Of a stretch of DNA of 41,109 bases, positions 34,356 through 41,109 are shown piece after piece. Both the position numbers and the translations under genes were made by a program. Source of the stretch: Sulfuricurvum sp. (GTDB taxonomy: Bacteria; Campylobacterota; Campylobacteria; Campylobacterales; Sulfurimonadaceae); the NCBI RefSeq assembly GCF_028688295.1, contig NZ_JAQTYM010000017.1, positions 1 through 41,109 of the forward strand, in the 5' to 3' direction. The stretch's first letter is position 1. The number at the start of each line of letters is the position of its first letter. Below the pieces are notes generated by a model. That model did no database searches and was not told where the DNA came from. It saw nothing but the letters and a program-made list of their open reading frames with translations.

Positions 34356-36532
34356 ACCGCATAATCGAAGAGCAGCTCATCGGCATAATCAACCGACACT
34401 TTCCCACCCTGTGCCAAACGCCCAAAGAGCATCTCATCCACCAGCGGATCTTTAATTTTGTCCGAGATAACACGTGAGAGGGGCCGTGCCCCCATCGCTT
34501 TGTCATAACCGATTTTCGCAATATAAGCTTTTGCTTTCTCACTGAGAGTTACCGTCACTTTTTTAGGTTTGAGCTGCGTATTGAGCTGTCGAATAAATTT
34601 ATCGACGATTCCCTCTACCACACTCATCGGTAATGCGGCAAATTCGATTACCCCATCAAGACGGTTACGAAACTCCGGGGTAAAAAACGATTTAAGTGCT
34701 TCATGCCGCGAGATTGAACTATCGCTATTAAATCCCATAACACTGCGCTCAGTAGCTCCAATGTTGGATGTCATAACGAGGACAACATTGGAAAAATTGG
34801 CTTTAAATCCCGTATTATCGGTCAACGTTGCACTGTCCATTACTTGAAGCAAGACATTAATCAAATCAGGGTGAGCTTTTTCGATCTCATCGAGCAGCAA
34901 TACCATGTACGGATGTTTTCGCACCGTCTCGACCAGTAATCCACCCTGCTCAAATCCAACATATCCCGGAGGGGCACCGATGAGACGGCTAAGGGCGTGT
35001 TTTTCCATGTATTCGGACATATCAAACCGCTCAAAATAGATCCCCAATGTTTCGGCCAATGATTTCGCAAGTTCTGTCTTACCTACTCCTGTAGGACCGG
35101 AAAATAAAAAAGAAGCAATCGGTTTTTGCGGTGCACTAAGGCCTGCGTATGAGCGCTTAATCGATTTAGCCACTTGTTCAATCGCACCGTCTTGCCCAAT
35201 AACCAGTGCTTTTAGATCACTCTCTAGTGAAGCGAGCTTTTCACGCTCATCCACACCCATTTTAGAAGTAGGTATACCTGTCATTTTTGCGATGACCGTC
35301 TCGATATCATGAGGAGTTATGGTAGTACGTTTGTGCGTTTTAAGATGAAACGACGCACCAGCCTCATCGATCAGATCGATAGCAACATCGGGTAAAAAAC
35401 GATCCGTAATATATTTTTTTGAGAGTTCTACGGCTGAGCGCAATGCTTTATCGCTGTATTTTACCCCATGGTGTTTCTCATACCGTGCACGTAACCCCTT
35501 GAGGATTAAAAAACTCTCCTCTTCGCTCGGTTCACCCACCTCAATACGGGCAAAACGGCGGCTAAGGGCACGATCTTTTTCAAAGACACTTCGGTATTCG
35601 GCATGCGTTGTTGCCCCCATACATTTGAGTACACCCGAAGCGAGTGCAGGCTTGAGCTGATTAGAAGCATCCATACTCCCACCCCCTACGGCACCCGCAC
35701 CAACAATCGTATGAATCTCATCGATAAACAAAATGGCATTCGGGTGTTCTGAGGCTTCATCCATCACCGCTTTGAGGCGTTTCTCAAAATCACCCCGATA
35801 TTTGGTTCCTGCGAGCATCGCCCCAAGATCAAGGGCAAATATTTCGGCATCTTCAAGCAATGCAGGGACATCACCGGAAAGGATACGCAACGCCAACCCC
35901 TCCGCAATAGCTGTTTTACCAACTCCAGGTTCACCGATCAGGAGCGGATTGTTTTTCTTACGACGACACAGTGTTTGAATGGAACGTTCAATCTCATTTA
36001 CCCGTCCGATAACGGGGTCAATTTTCCCTTTTTTTGCTTGTTCAATGAGGTTAATCGCATATTTTTGGAGGGCTCCCTCACTACGAGAATCATCCTGAAC
36101 ACTTTCAATATCTCGATGAGATATCGCTTCAAGTACATCAACACGGCTGATACCGTACTCTTCTAAGAGCATACACGCATAGGTATGGTGTTCTTCATAC
36201 ACTGCCGCGATGAGATCTCCCACATCGGCATACTCTTTTTGAGCACTTCGGACATGATGCATCATCCCATCAATCATTCTTGCGAGAGCTACCGTCTCAA
36301 ATGGTTCTTGCTCTGCATCATCCGGTAACGGTTCCATCGTCTGCATCAAATACGCACCCAGCGATTCTCGAATGATCTCTACATCTGCACCACAATTTCG
36401 GATGATCGATTCCCCATCAGGAGAATTAAGGAGGGCCAGCATAACGTGCTCAATCGTAAGGTACTCATGCCGCTGATGTCGTGCAAACGCAATCGCTTTT
36501 TGGAAAATTGCATTAAGTTCTGTACTCACCAT
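34352..36532 (-). CDS. clpA: ATP-dependent Clp protease ATP-binding subunit ClpA
   Basis: This 726-residue Hsp100 unfoldase feeds ClpP. The N-terminal Clp repeat domain (about 1-140) is followed by AAA domain 1 (Walker A GEPGVGKTAIAEG, Walker B ILFIDEIHTIVGAG) and AAA domain 2 (Walker A GPTGVGKTELAKS, Walker B VLLLDEIEKAHPDL), with the C-terminal D2-small domain. There is no ClpB-type middle coiled coil, which fits ClpA rather than ClpB/ClpC. The GGAGG ribosome-binding site lies in the last codons of clpS, about 10 nt before the ATG. Confidence 0.96.
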   Translation of the reverse strand: MVSTELNAIFQKAIAFARHQRHEYLTIEHVMLALLNSPDGESIIRNCGADVEIIRESLGAYLMQTMEPLPDDAEQEPFETVALARMIDGMMHHVRSAQKEYADVGDLIAAVYEEHHTYACMLLEEYGISRVDVLEAISHRDIESVQDDSRSEGALQKYAINLIEQAKKGKIDPVIGRVNEIERSIQTLCRRKKNNPLLIGEPGVGKTAIAEGLALRILSGDVPALLEDAEIFALDLGAMLAGTKYRGDFEKRLKAVMDEASEHPNAILFIDEIHTIVGAGAVGGGSMDASNQLKPALASGVLKCMGATTHAEYRSVFEKDRALSRRFARIEVGEPSEEESFLILKGLRARYEKHHGVKYSDKALRSAVELSKKYITDRFLPDVAIDLIDEAGASFHLKTHKRTTITPHDIETVIAKMTGIPTSKMGVDEREKLASLESDLKALVIGQDGAIEQVAKSIKRSYAGLSAPQKPIASFLFSGPTGVGKTELAKSLAETLGIYFERFDMSEYMEKHALSRLIGAPPGYVGFEQGGLLVETVRKHPYMVLLLDEIEKAHPDLINVLLQVMDSATLTDNTGFKANFSNVVLVMTSNIGATERSVMGFNSDSSISRHEALKSFFTPEFRNRLDGVIEFAALPMSVVEGIVDKFIRQLNTQLKPKKVTVTLSEKAKAYIAKIGYDKAMGARPLSRVISDKIKDPLVDEMLFGRLAQGGKVSVDYADELLFDYAV

Positions 36533-36534
36533 GT

Positions 36535-36834
36535 TTATGCTTCCTCCATTATCGCTTTAAGAGGAAACCCGTTTTCACGTGAGAGTGTCCCCACTTGATG
36601 AACTTTCGTTTCCGCCACTTCATACGGATAGGCTCCGCATAGACCACGACCATTCTGATGTACTTCGATCATAATACGGTGGGCATCCTGAAAGTTTTTA
36701 CGAAATAGCTTCATCAAGATATCGACCACAAAATCCATCGAGGTGTAATCATCATTAAGCAAAAAAACCTTGTACTGCTTTGGATGTTCTACTAAATTAT
36801 CTAACTGCGTCGAGTGCTCGTGTTTTGTCGCCAT
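36535..36834 (-). CDS. clpS: ATP-dependent Clp protease adaptor ClpS
   Basis: This 99-residue adaptor delivers N-degron substrates to ClpA. The NDD motif (VFLLNDDYTSMDFV) and the HQNGRGLCGAYPYEVAE block, with the alpha-amino-binding histidine, are intact. ATG 36834 gives the normal length. Longer in-frame readings run into the end of the upstream metZ-like gene. No ribosome-binding site precedes the ATG. Instead TGGTATAGT, an extended -10, ends 6 nt before it, so a leaderless message is plausible. Confidence 0.94.
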   Translation of the reverse strand: MATKHEHSTQLDNLVEHPKQYKVFLLNDDYTSMDFVVDILMKLFRKNFQDAHRIMIEVHQNGRGLCGAYPYEVAETKVHQVGTLSRENGFPLKAIMEEA

Positions 36835-36840
36835 GAATGA

Positions 36841-36846
36841 ACTATA
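36841..36846 (-). promoter_or_regulatory. Putative extended -10 element for clpS-clpA-aat (leaderless)
   Basis: The minus strand reads TGG followed by TATAGT, with only TCATTC before ATG 36834. No ribosome-binding site fits between. Confidence 0.45.
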
Positions 36847-36856
36847 CCAAATCTTT

Positions 36857-38095
36857 TTAAATTTTTGCCGCGTTAGCAAAATCATCGATGATTGCTTCAG
36901 CACTTTCCAAGCCAATCGAAATACGAATCAATCCAGCCGTAATCCCCAAAAACTCTTTGGTTTGATCGTCAAAATCACGGTAAATAGTTGAAGCCATATG
37001 AAGACCTAACGTACGACTATCTCCAATATTTGCAGTAATGGTAATGAGTTTTGAACGGTTTAAAAACTCAAAAGCTCTCTCTTTAGATCCCATATCAATC
37101 GTGAAAATACTTCCGCATCCATTGGCAAATTGACTCCGATATCGCTCATGATGAGGGTGCGCTGCTAAAGAAGGGTGATTGACATTAAATCCTCTCTCCT
37201 GCAAAGCACAAACCACCGTCTCAACCGTTGTCACAATCCGATCAAGGCGAAGCGGTAATGTCTCCAATCCAAGCATCGTCAAGTAACTTCCAAACCCATT
37301 GGCCGACATTCCAAAATCACGCAATGCCCGCTTTTTAGCAACCCCGATTAATGCCATTGCCCCCATCTTTTTGATAAACGGATGGATATCGCGGTAACGA
37401 TCCCCCTTCAATTTATCCTCACCCTCAGAGATAGCGCGGTAAATAACGGCTCCACCCAATGCAGAAGCATTCCCGGTAATGATTTTAGTGGTCGAATAAA
37501 CAACAATATCTGATCCTAAAGCTATCGGGGCTACACTAAGAGGTGTGCAGGTATTATCCACTATCAATACAATCCCATGAGCGTTAGCGATCTGTGCAAT
37601 TTTAGAAATATCAGGAAGGCGCATATTTGGATTTCCGACACTCTCCAAAAAGATGATTTTTGTTGCCGTGTTGATCGCTTCTTCGATACCTGCCAACTCA
37701 TCCACATCGAAGAAATGGGTCGTAATTCCAAAACGCGCTAAAGTCTCCGTAAAATAAGAGTAAGTTCCTCCAAAAAGTCCCCCAATACTGATGATCTCAT
37801 CACCTGATTTTAGTAAACTAAGGGTTGCCATGGCGATGGCACCCATCCCTGTTGAGGCAACAACTGCACCAATACCACCATCCATAGAGGCTAAAATCTG
37901 CTCCAATTGGGCTGATGTCGGGTTTCCGACACGGGCGTATAACGGTTTTTTAACCGATCCATCAAAAATACCCTCACCACTCTCACAATTGCCGTATCCA
38001 AACGAGGCGGAATTGACCATTACGGGGCTAATTGCCCCCTCTTTTTTTCCCACTTGCTGAACAATGCGGGTTGTAAACTCTTCAAAGCGATTCAT
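36857..38095 (-). CDS. Cys/Met-metabolism PLP enzyme (O-acetylhomoserine sulfhydrylase or methionine gamma-lyase type)
   Basis: This 412-residue gamma-subfamily PLP enzyme has YARVGNPTSAQLE near the N-terminus, IFLESVGNPNMRLPDI, VDNTCTPLSVAPI, and the PLP lysine in YSTTKIITGNASALGG. Members form homocysteine from O-acetyl- or O-succinyl-homoserine or degrade methionine; sequence inspection cannot separate these. The start is taken at ATG 38095, 7 nt after TAGG; ATG 38098 and TTG 38101 are in the same frame. It is divergent from bioD and 22 nt upstream of clpS. Confidence 0.85.
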   Translation of the reverse strand: MNRFEEFTTRIVQQVGKKEGAISPVMVNSASFGYGNCESGEGIFDGSVKKPLYARVGNPTSAQLEQILASMDGGIGAVVASTGMGAIAMATLSLLKSGDEIISIGGLFGGTYSYFTETLARFGITTHFFDVDELAGIEEAINTATKIIFLESVGNPNMRLPDISKIAQIANAHGIVLIVDNTCTPLSVAPIALGSDIVVYSTTKIITGNASALGGAVIYRAISEGEDKLKGDRYRDIHPFIKKMGAMALIGVAKKRALRDFGMSANGFGSYLTMLGLETLPLRLDRIVTTVETVVCALQERGFNVNHPSLAAHPHHERYRSQFANGCGSIFTIDMGSKERAFEFLNRSKLITITANIGDSRTLGLHMASTIYRDFDDQTKEFLGITAGLIRISIGLESAEAIIDDFANAAKI

Positions 38096-38121
38096 CATCA
38101 AACCTATATTAAAATGGGGTA

Positions 38122-38127
38122 ATTATA
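38122..38127 (-). promoter_or_regulatory. Putative -10 element for the metZ-like gene
   Basis: The minus strand reads TATAAT 26 nt before ATG 38095, in the 50-nt region shared with the divergent bioD. Confidence 0.45.
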
Positions 38128-38145
38128 ACCTAAAAGGCTCTTTCC

Positions 38146-38799
38146 TTGTCTAAACGCATTTTCATCACCGCGACCAACACCAATATCGGCAAAACTCATA
38201 CCTCTAAATTACTCATTGAAGCATTCACGAAACTAGGGATGCGCGTAGGTGTCTACAAACCGATCGAAACCGGTGTTACAACGTTACCAAGTGATGGAAA
38301 AGCCCTTTTTGAAACGGCATTAATCCATAATCCAGCACTCGAATCTCTATCATTGAGTGATATTGTTACCCTGCAACTTCCCCTACCCGCTGCCCCCTTT
38401 GTCGCCAATAAAGGGGATAAGGTAGAGCTATCTCTTTTTGAGAGTGCATTAGCTAAAATTGAAGCACTCTGTGACATTGTTATTATCGAAGGGGCTGGAG
38501 GATTGATGGTTCCGATTGATAGTGAGATCATGATGATAGATTTGGCTCGCCACTTTAATGCCGTGACCCTGCTCGTAACCCACTGCAATCTCGGCTGTAT
38601 TAACGATACCCTACTGAGTATAAAAGCCCTAGAAGAGACTAAAATCCCTTTTATATGGGCTCTTAACTGCCGACATGAAGATACCGATTTTGAAACGACA
38701 TCGCTCCCTTATTTCAACTATCGGTTTGAAACACTCTACCGAATCGATCACAATATCGATACCATTGCCAAAGCACTTTTAGATACAATATCATCATAA
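38146..38799 (+). CDS. bioD: Dethiobiotin synthetase
   Basis: This 217-residue ATP-dependent enzyme closes the ureido ring of dethiobiotin from diaminopelargonate and CO2. The P-loop ITATNTNIGKTHTS is at the N-terminus. KPIETGV, IIEGAGGLMVPID and LVTHCNLGCINDTL follow, all hallmark blocks. The start is a TTG at 38146, with AAAAGG 8 nt upstream. No other biotin gene is in the window, so it is separated from bioA, bioB and bioF here. pyrB follows after 15 nt. Confidence 0.93.
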   Translation: MSKRIFITATNTNIGKTHTSKLLIEAFTKLGMRVGVYKPIETGVTTLPSDGKALFETALIHNPALESLSLSDIVTLQLPLPAAPFVANKGDKVELSLFESALAKIEALCDIVIIEGAGGLMVPIDSEIMMIDLARHFNAVTLLVTHCNLGCINDTLLSIKALEETKIPFIWALNCRHEDTDFETTSLPYFNYRFETLYRIDHNIDTIAKALLDTISS

Positions 38800-38814
38800 A
38801 TACGAGGAAATATT

Positions 38815-39684
38815 ATGAAACATCTTATCCGTACAGACGATTTTACCACTGAAGAGATTCATCAGGTATTACAAGATGCTGAACACTATTTGAGAGGACA
38901 ATTCGACCCGATCCTCAAAGAAAAAATTATTATTACCCTCTTTTTCGAAAACTCAACCCGTACCAAAAGTTCGTTTGAAATCGCAGCCAAACGTCTAGGT
39001 GCCGAAGTCGTTCATCTGGATGTTCAAAAAAGCTCTACCCAAAAAGGGGAAAGTCTCGTCGATACGGCGGCCAACCTCGATTCGATGGGACCACACGCGA
39101 TGATCGTCCGCCATGCCCATGCCGGAGTGCCCAATATCCTCGCACAACATACCCAAGCTTCCATTATTAATGCGGGTGATGGTGCACATGCCCATCCAAC
39201 GCAGGCACTCCTTGATCTCTTTACCCTCAGCCGCCATTTTGGAGATCTCAAGGGTAAAAAAATCGCCATTGTCGGTGACATTAAAAATTCTCGTGTCGCC
39301 AACAGTAATATCGAACTTTTAACCCGTTTCGGGATGGATATCACCCTTGTGGCACCTCCACATTTTCTCCCTGAATGTAATCTCAAAATGACCCATAATC
39401 TTCATGATGTTATCGATAATGTCGATGCAATTATGTCTCTACGAACCCAAACAGAACGCCATTCACACCAAACCTACGGTTCACTCAAAGATTACGCCAG
39501 TGATTTTTGTATCACCCAAGAACTCGTAGCTAATCGTGATCTCATCCTCCTTCATCCAGGACCCGTACACCGTAATATCGATATAGATGATATGATGCTG
39601 CGTGACCCTCGCTGCAAAGTACTAGAACAAGTACGAAACGGTGTTGCCATCCGTATGGCAGTCCTAAAAGCTCTTATCGCCTAA
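38815..39684 (+). CDS. pyrB: Aspartate carbamoyltransferase catalytic subunit
   Basis: This 289-residue enzyme makes N-carbamoylaspartate in pyrimidine synthesis. The carbamoyl-phosphate site is [15 protein letters not shown]. The lysine loop is [21 protein letters not shown] is present, and the aspartate-domain closure is [12 protein letters not shown]. It is slightly shorter than the roughly 310-residue E. coli chain but fits Campylobacterota PyrB. GAGG lies about 7 nt before the ATG. The stop overlaps the pabB start by one base (TAATG). No regulatory pyrI is seen. Confidence 0.97.
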   Translation: MKHLIRTDDFTTEEIHQVLQDAEHYLRGQFDPILKEKIIITLFFENSTRTKSSFEIAAKRLGAEVVHLDVQKSSTQKGESLVDTAANLDSMGPHAMIVRHAHAGVPNILAQHTQASIINAGDGAHAHPTQALLDLFTLSRHFGDLKGKKIAIVGDIKNSRVANSNIELLTRFGMDITLVAPPHFLPECNLKMTHNLHDVIDNVDAIMSLRTQTERHSHQTYGSLKDYASDFCITQELVANRDLILLHPGPVHRNIDIDDMMLRDPRCKVLEQVRNGVAIRMAVLKALIA

Positions 39685-40619
39685 TGATTCAGAGTTTTAG
39701 CTCCCTCGTCTCTTCGGGGGTTCCTTGCTTTTTTTATACCGATTTTACCGGAGAAACTCTCCATTACTATACCCTTGATGAACTCAAAGGCGAAGATATC
39801 GAATTTGCCTTTAAAAGTGATTCTGATAGTAGCAACTCCCCTCATAAACCCATATTTAGCCCTGTTTCGTTAGAAAATTATCGACAGAAATTTGCTTCAG
39901 TTCAAGAGCATATTCGGTGCGGTAATACCTATCTGCTTAATTTGACACAGCCAACCCCTATCAAGTCGCCCTACACACTCAAAGAGATCTATACGATGTC
40001 TCATGCTCCTTATAAACTACGAGTAAGAGACGAGTTTGTTTGTTTCTCTCCCGAGCCGTTCATTACTATTGAAAACAACACCATACACACCTATCCGATG
40101 AAGGGGACTATTGATGCATCACTCCCAAATGCGGTTGATACCATACTCAATGATCCAAAAGAGTTTGCCGAACATACAATGATTGTCGATCTCTTACGTA
40201 ACGATTTAGGAATTGTTGCAAACACTATTAAAGTCGAAAAATTCCGTTACATTACCACCATCGATACCGGAGAAAAAAAATTGCATCAAGTAAGTTCTCA
40301 TATATCGGGTTCATTAAAGAGCAATTGGAAAGATAATGCTGAAGGATTGATTTTGACTTTGTTACCGGCAGGAAGCATCAGCGGAACACCAAAACGGAAA
40401 ACACTCGAGATTATCCAGAATGTTGAAGAGTATAATCGAGGCTATTTCACAGGTATCTTCGGCCACTTTGACGGAGAAAATCTCTACAGTGCTGTAGCGA
40501 TACGGTTTATTGAAAAAACCGATGGTAAACTCTTATACAAAAGCGGTGGCGGTATCACCGCGGATAGTATATGTGAGAATGAGTACAAAGAGATGATCGA
40601 TAAAATTTATATCCCTTAG
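39684..40619 (+). CDS. pabB: Aminodeoxychorismate synthase component I
   Basis: This 311-residue chorismate-binding enzyme of the TrpE/PabB family forms 4-amino-4-deoxychorismate for folate synthesis. The core C-terminal half carries YPMKGTIDAS, IVDLLRNDLGIVA, and PAGSISGTPKRKTLEII with the closing YNRGYFTGIFGHFD. The N-terminal half is shorter than in E. coli PabB. PIKSPYT replaces the usual tryptophan-binding LLES region, which argues against TrpE. The ATG overlaps the pyrB stop. The 3' end overlaps the convergent comEA-like gene by 4 nt. Confidence 0.92.
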   Translation: MIQSFSSLVSSGVPCFFYTDFTGETLHYYTLDELKGEDIEFAFKSDSDSSNSPHKPIFSPVSLENYRQKFASVQEHIRCGNTYLLNLTQPTPIKSPYTLKEIYTMSHAPYKLRVRDEFVCFSPEPFITIENNTIHTYPMKGTIDASLPNAVDTILNDPKEFAEHTMIVDLLRNDLGIVANTIKVEKFRYITTIDTGEKKLHQVSSHISGSLKSNWKDNAEGLILTLLPAGSISGTPKRKTLEIIQNVEEYNRGYFTGIFGHFDGENLYSAVAIRFIEKTDGKLLYKSGGGITADSICENEYKEMIDKIYIP

Positions 40620-40858
40620 CGAACACTCACTTGTGATTTTAATTTCTGGAGCGTTTTAGGTCCAATACCCTTAACATTTACGAGTTCATCTGCTGTTTTA
40701 AATCCACCATGCGCTTTACGGTATTTCATAATCTCTTGTGCTTTTGTAGGTCCAATGCCACTAAGTGATTGTAATTGTGCGGAGTTAGCTTTATTGATAT
40801 TGACTACCCCAAAAGCAAGTGAAAAAAATAGAAAAAGGGCTGTGATTATTTTAACCAT
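40616..40858 (-). CDS. comEA: ComEA-like helix-hairpin-helix DNA-binding protein
   Basis: This 80-residue protein from ATG 40858 has a Sec signal peptide (about 1-18, ending SLAFG) followed by NINKANSAQLQSL and two helix-hairpin-helix units with the GIGPTKA and GIGPKTL hairpins. This is the compact periplasmic ComEA form that binds incoming double-stranded DNA in natural transformation. GAGG lies 6 nt before this ATG. The ATG four codons upstream overlaps that site and is rejected. The upstream promoter matches the sigma70 consensus closely. PilT elsewhere in the window fits a DNA-uptake capacity. Confidence 0.9.
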   Translation of the reverse strand: MVKIITALFLFFSLAFGVVNINKANSAQLQSLSGIGPTKAQEIMKYRKAHGGFKTADELVNVKGIGPKTLQKLKSQVSVR

Positions 40859-40885
40859 ATCTAACCTCATAAAATAAAGTATTAG

Positions 40886-40914
40886 ATTGTAGCGGGTAAA
40901 AAATGGTTTGTCAA
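40886..40914 (-). promoter_or_regulatory. Sigma70-type promoter of the comEA-like gene
   Basis: The minus strand reads TTGACA (40909-40914), a 17-nt spacer, then TACAAT (40886-40891), about 27 nt before ATG 40858. It is the only promoter found here with both hexamers at consensus spacing. The rest of 40915-41000 is AT rich and shows no clear terminator. Confidence 0.75.
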
Positions 40915-41000
40915 TTTTTTGTTGATAATTTATATTGTGATAAACTAGAAATTTGGATTGTAAATATTTGGGAGTAGTATTAAGAAGGATAAATTCTGAA

Positions 41001-41109
41001 AGCCAGGCGGCGACCTACGTTTCCACACCTGAAAGATGCAGTATTATGAGCGATGAGGGTCTTAGCTTCCGGGTTCGGAATGGGACCGGGCGTTTCCCCC
41101 TCTCTATAG
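41001..41109 (-). rRNA. rrf: 5S ribosomal RNA (5' end beyond window)
   Basis: The reverse complement carries the 5S core: AAACGCCCGGTCCCATTCCG, then GAACCCGGAAGCTAAG, an ACCCTCATCGC stretch, GGTGTGGAAACGTAGGTCG, and the 3' stem CGCCTGGCT. About 109 nt are visible and roughly the first 10 nt lie past the right edge. As the usual last gene of an rRNA operon, it suggests 23S and 16S genes further right on the same strand. The exact 3' end (about 40999-41003) is uncertain. Confidence 0.93.

Noticed and set aside
40915-41000. tRNA or terminator beside the 5S gene
   Set aside because: The stretch is AT rich with no cloverleaf and no GC stem followed by a T-tract on either strand.
1-41109. CRISPR array, IS element, prophage or integron
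   Set aside because: No regularly spaced direct repeats, transposase, integrase or phage genes are visible. The gene content is housekeeping and syntenic.

Overview
The window is a gene-dense chromosomal segment of a Campylobacterota (epsilonproteobacterial) bacterium, most likely in the Sulfuricurvum/Sulfurimonas group. The evidence is protein character and gene order: pssA-psd-ftsH-prmA-cheY, waaC-htrB, clpS-clpA-aat and rplY-pth-lptG-lysA-HAD-pheA-hisC-fliF-fliG-fliH-dxs are blocks I recall from Campylobacter jejuni and relatives. Base composition is moderate in GC for that phylum. No phage, IS element, CRISPR array or tRNA is visible. No gene-free stretch exceeds about 150 bases.

Layout, left to right. 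The end of serS and a membrane-anchored TPR protein read rightwards (1-2454). A leftward run from about 9.3 kb to 2.4 kb carries a PDC-sensor membrane protein, hisH, hisA, a CheY-type receiver, prmA, ftsH, psd and pssA. Divergent from it, waaC and htrB (9.36-11.2 kb) build inner LPS core and lipid A. Next come a dimeric dUTPase, a 58-residue Cys-rich protein, and a leftward three-gene set (15.1-12.1 kb) in which each gene overlaps the next by 8 nt: an OvoA/EgtB-type sulfoxide synthase without methyltransferase domain, a MalY/PatB-like PLP C-S lyase, and a UPF0306 split-barrel protein. Divergent from that set are an M29-peptidase-like protein and pgeF (15.2-17.0 kb).

From 38.1 kb down to 17.0 kb every gene reads leftwards: metZ/metB-like, clpS, clpA, aat, a DUF3015/DUF4105 pair, tal, pilT, rplY, pth, an LptF/LptG-type permease, lysA, a HAD protein, pheA, hisC, fliF, fliG, fliH and dxs. 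Then bioD, pyrB and pabB read rightwards (38.1-40.6 kb), a ComEA-like DNA-binding protein reads leftwards behind a consensus-like sigma70 promoter, and a 5S rRNA gene on the minus strand runs off the right edge. The rest of that rRNA operon should lie beyond.

Functionally the window joins envelope biogenesis (phosphatidylethanolamine, LPS, LPS transport), proteolysis (FtsH, ClpAPS with the Aat N-end-rule transferase), amino-acid and cofactor synthesis (His, Phe, Lys, Met/Cys, biotin, folate, isoprenoids), the flagellar MS ring/rotor, and DNA uptake or pilus functions (PilT, ComEA). The most noteworthy accessory content is the compact thiohistidine-type operon. Other points of interest are a PDC-like sensor domain with no N-terminal membrane segment, four successive hairpins ahead of fliF, a possible frameshift at the start of the DUF4105 protein, candidate leaderless mRNAs, and convergent gene pairs that all overlap or abut.
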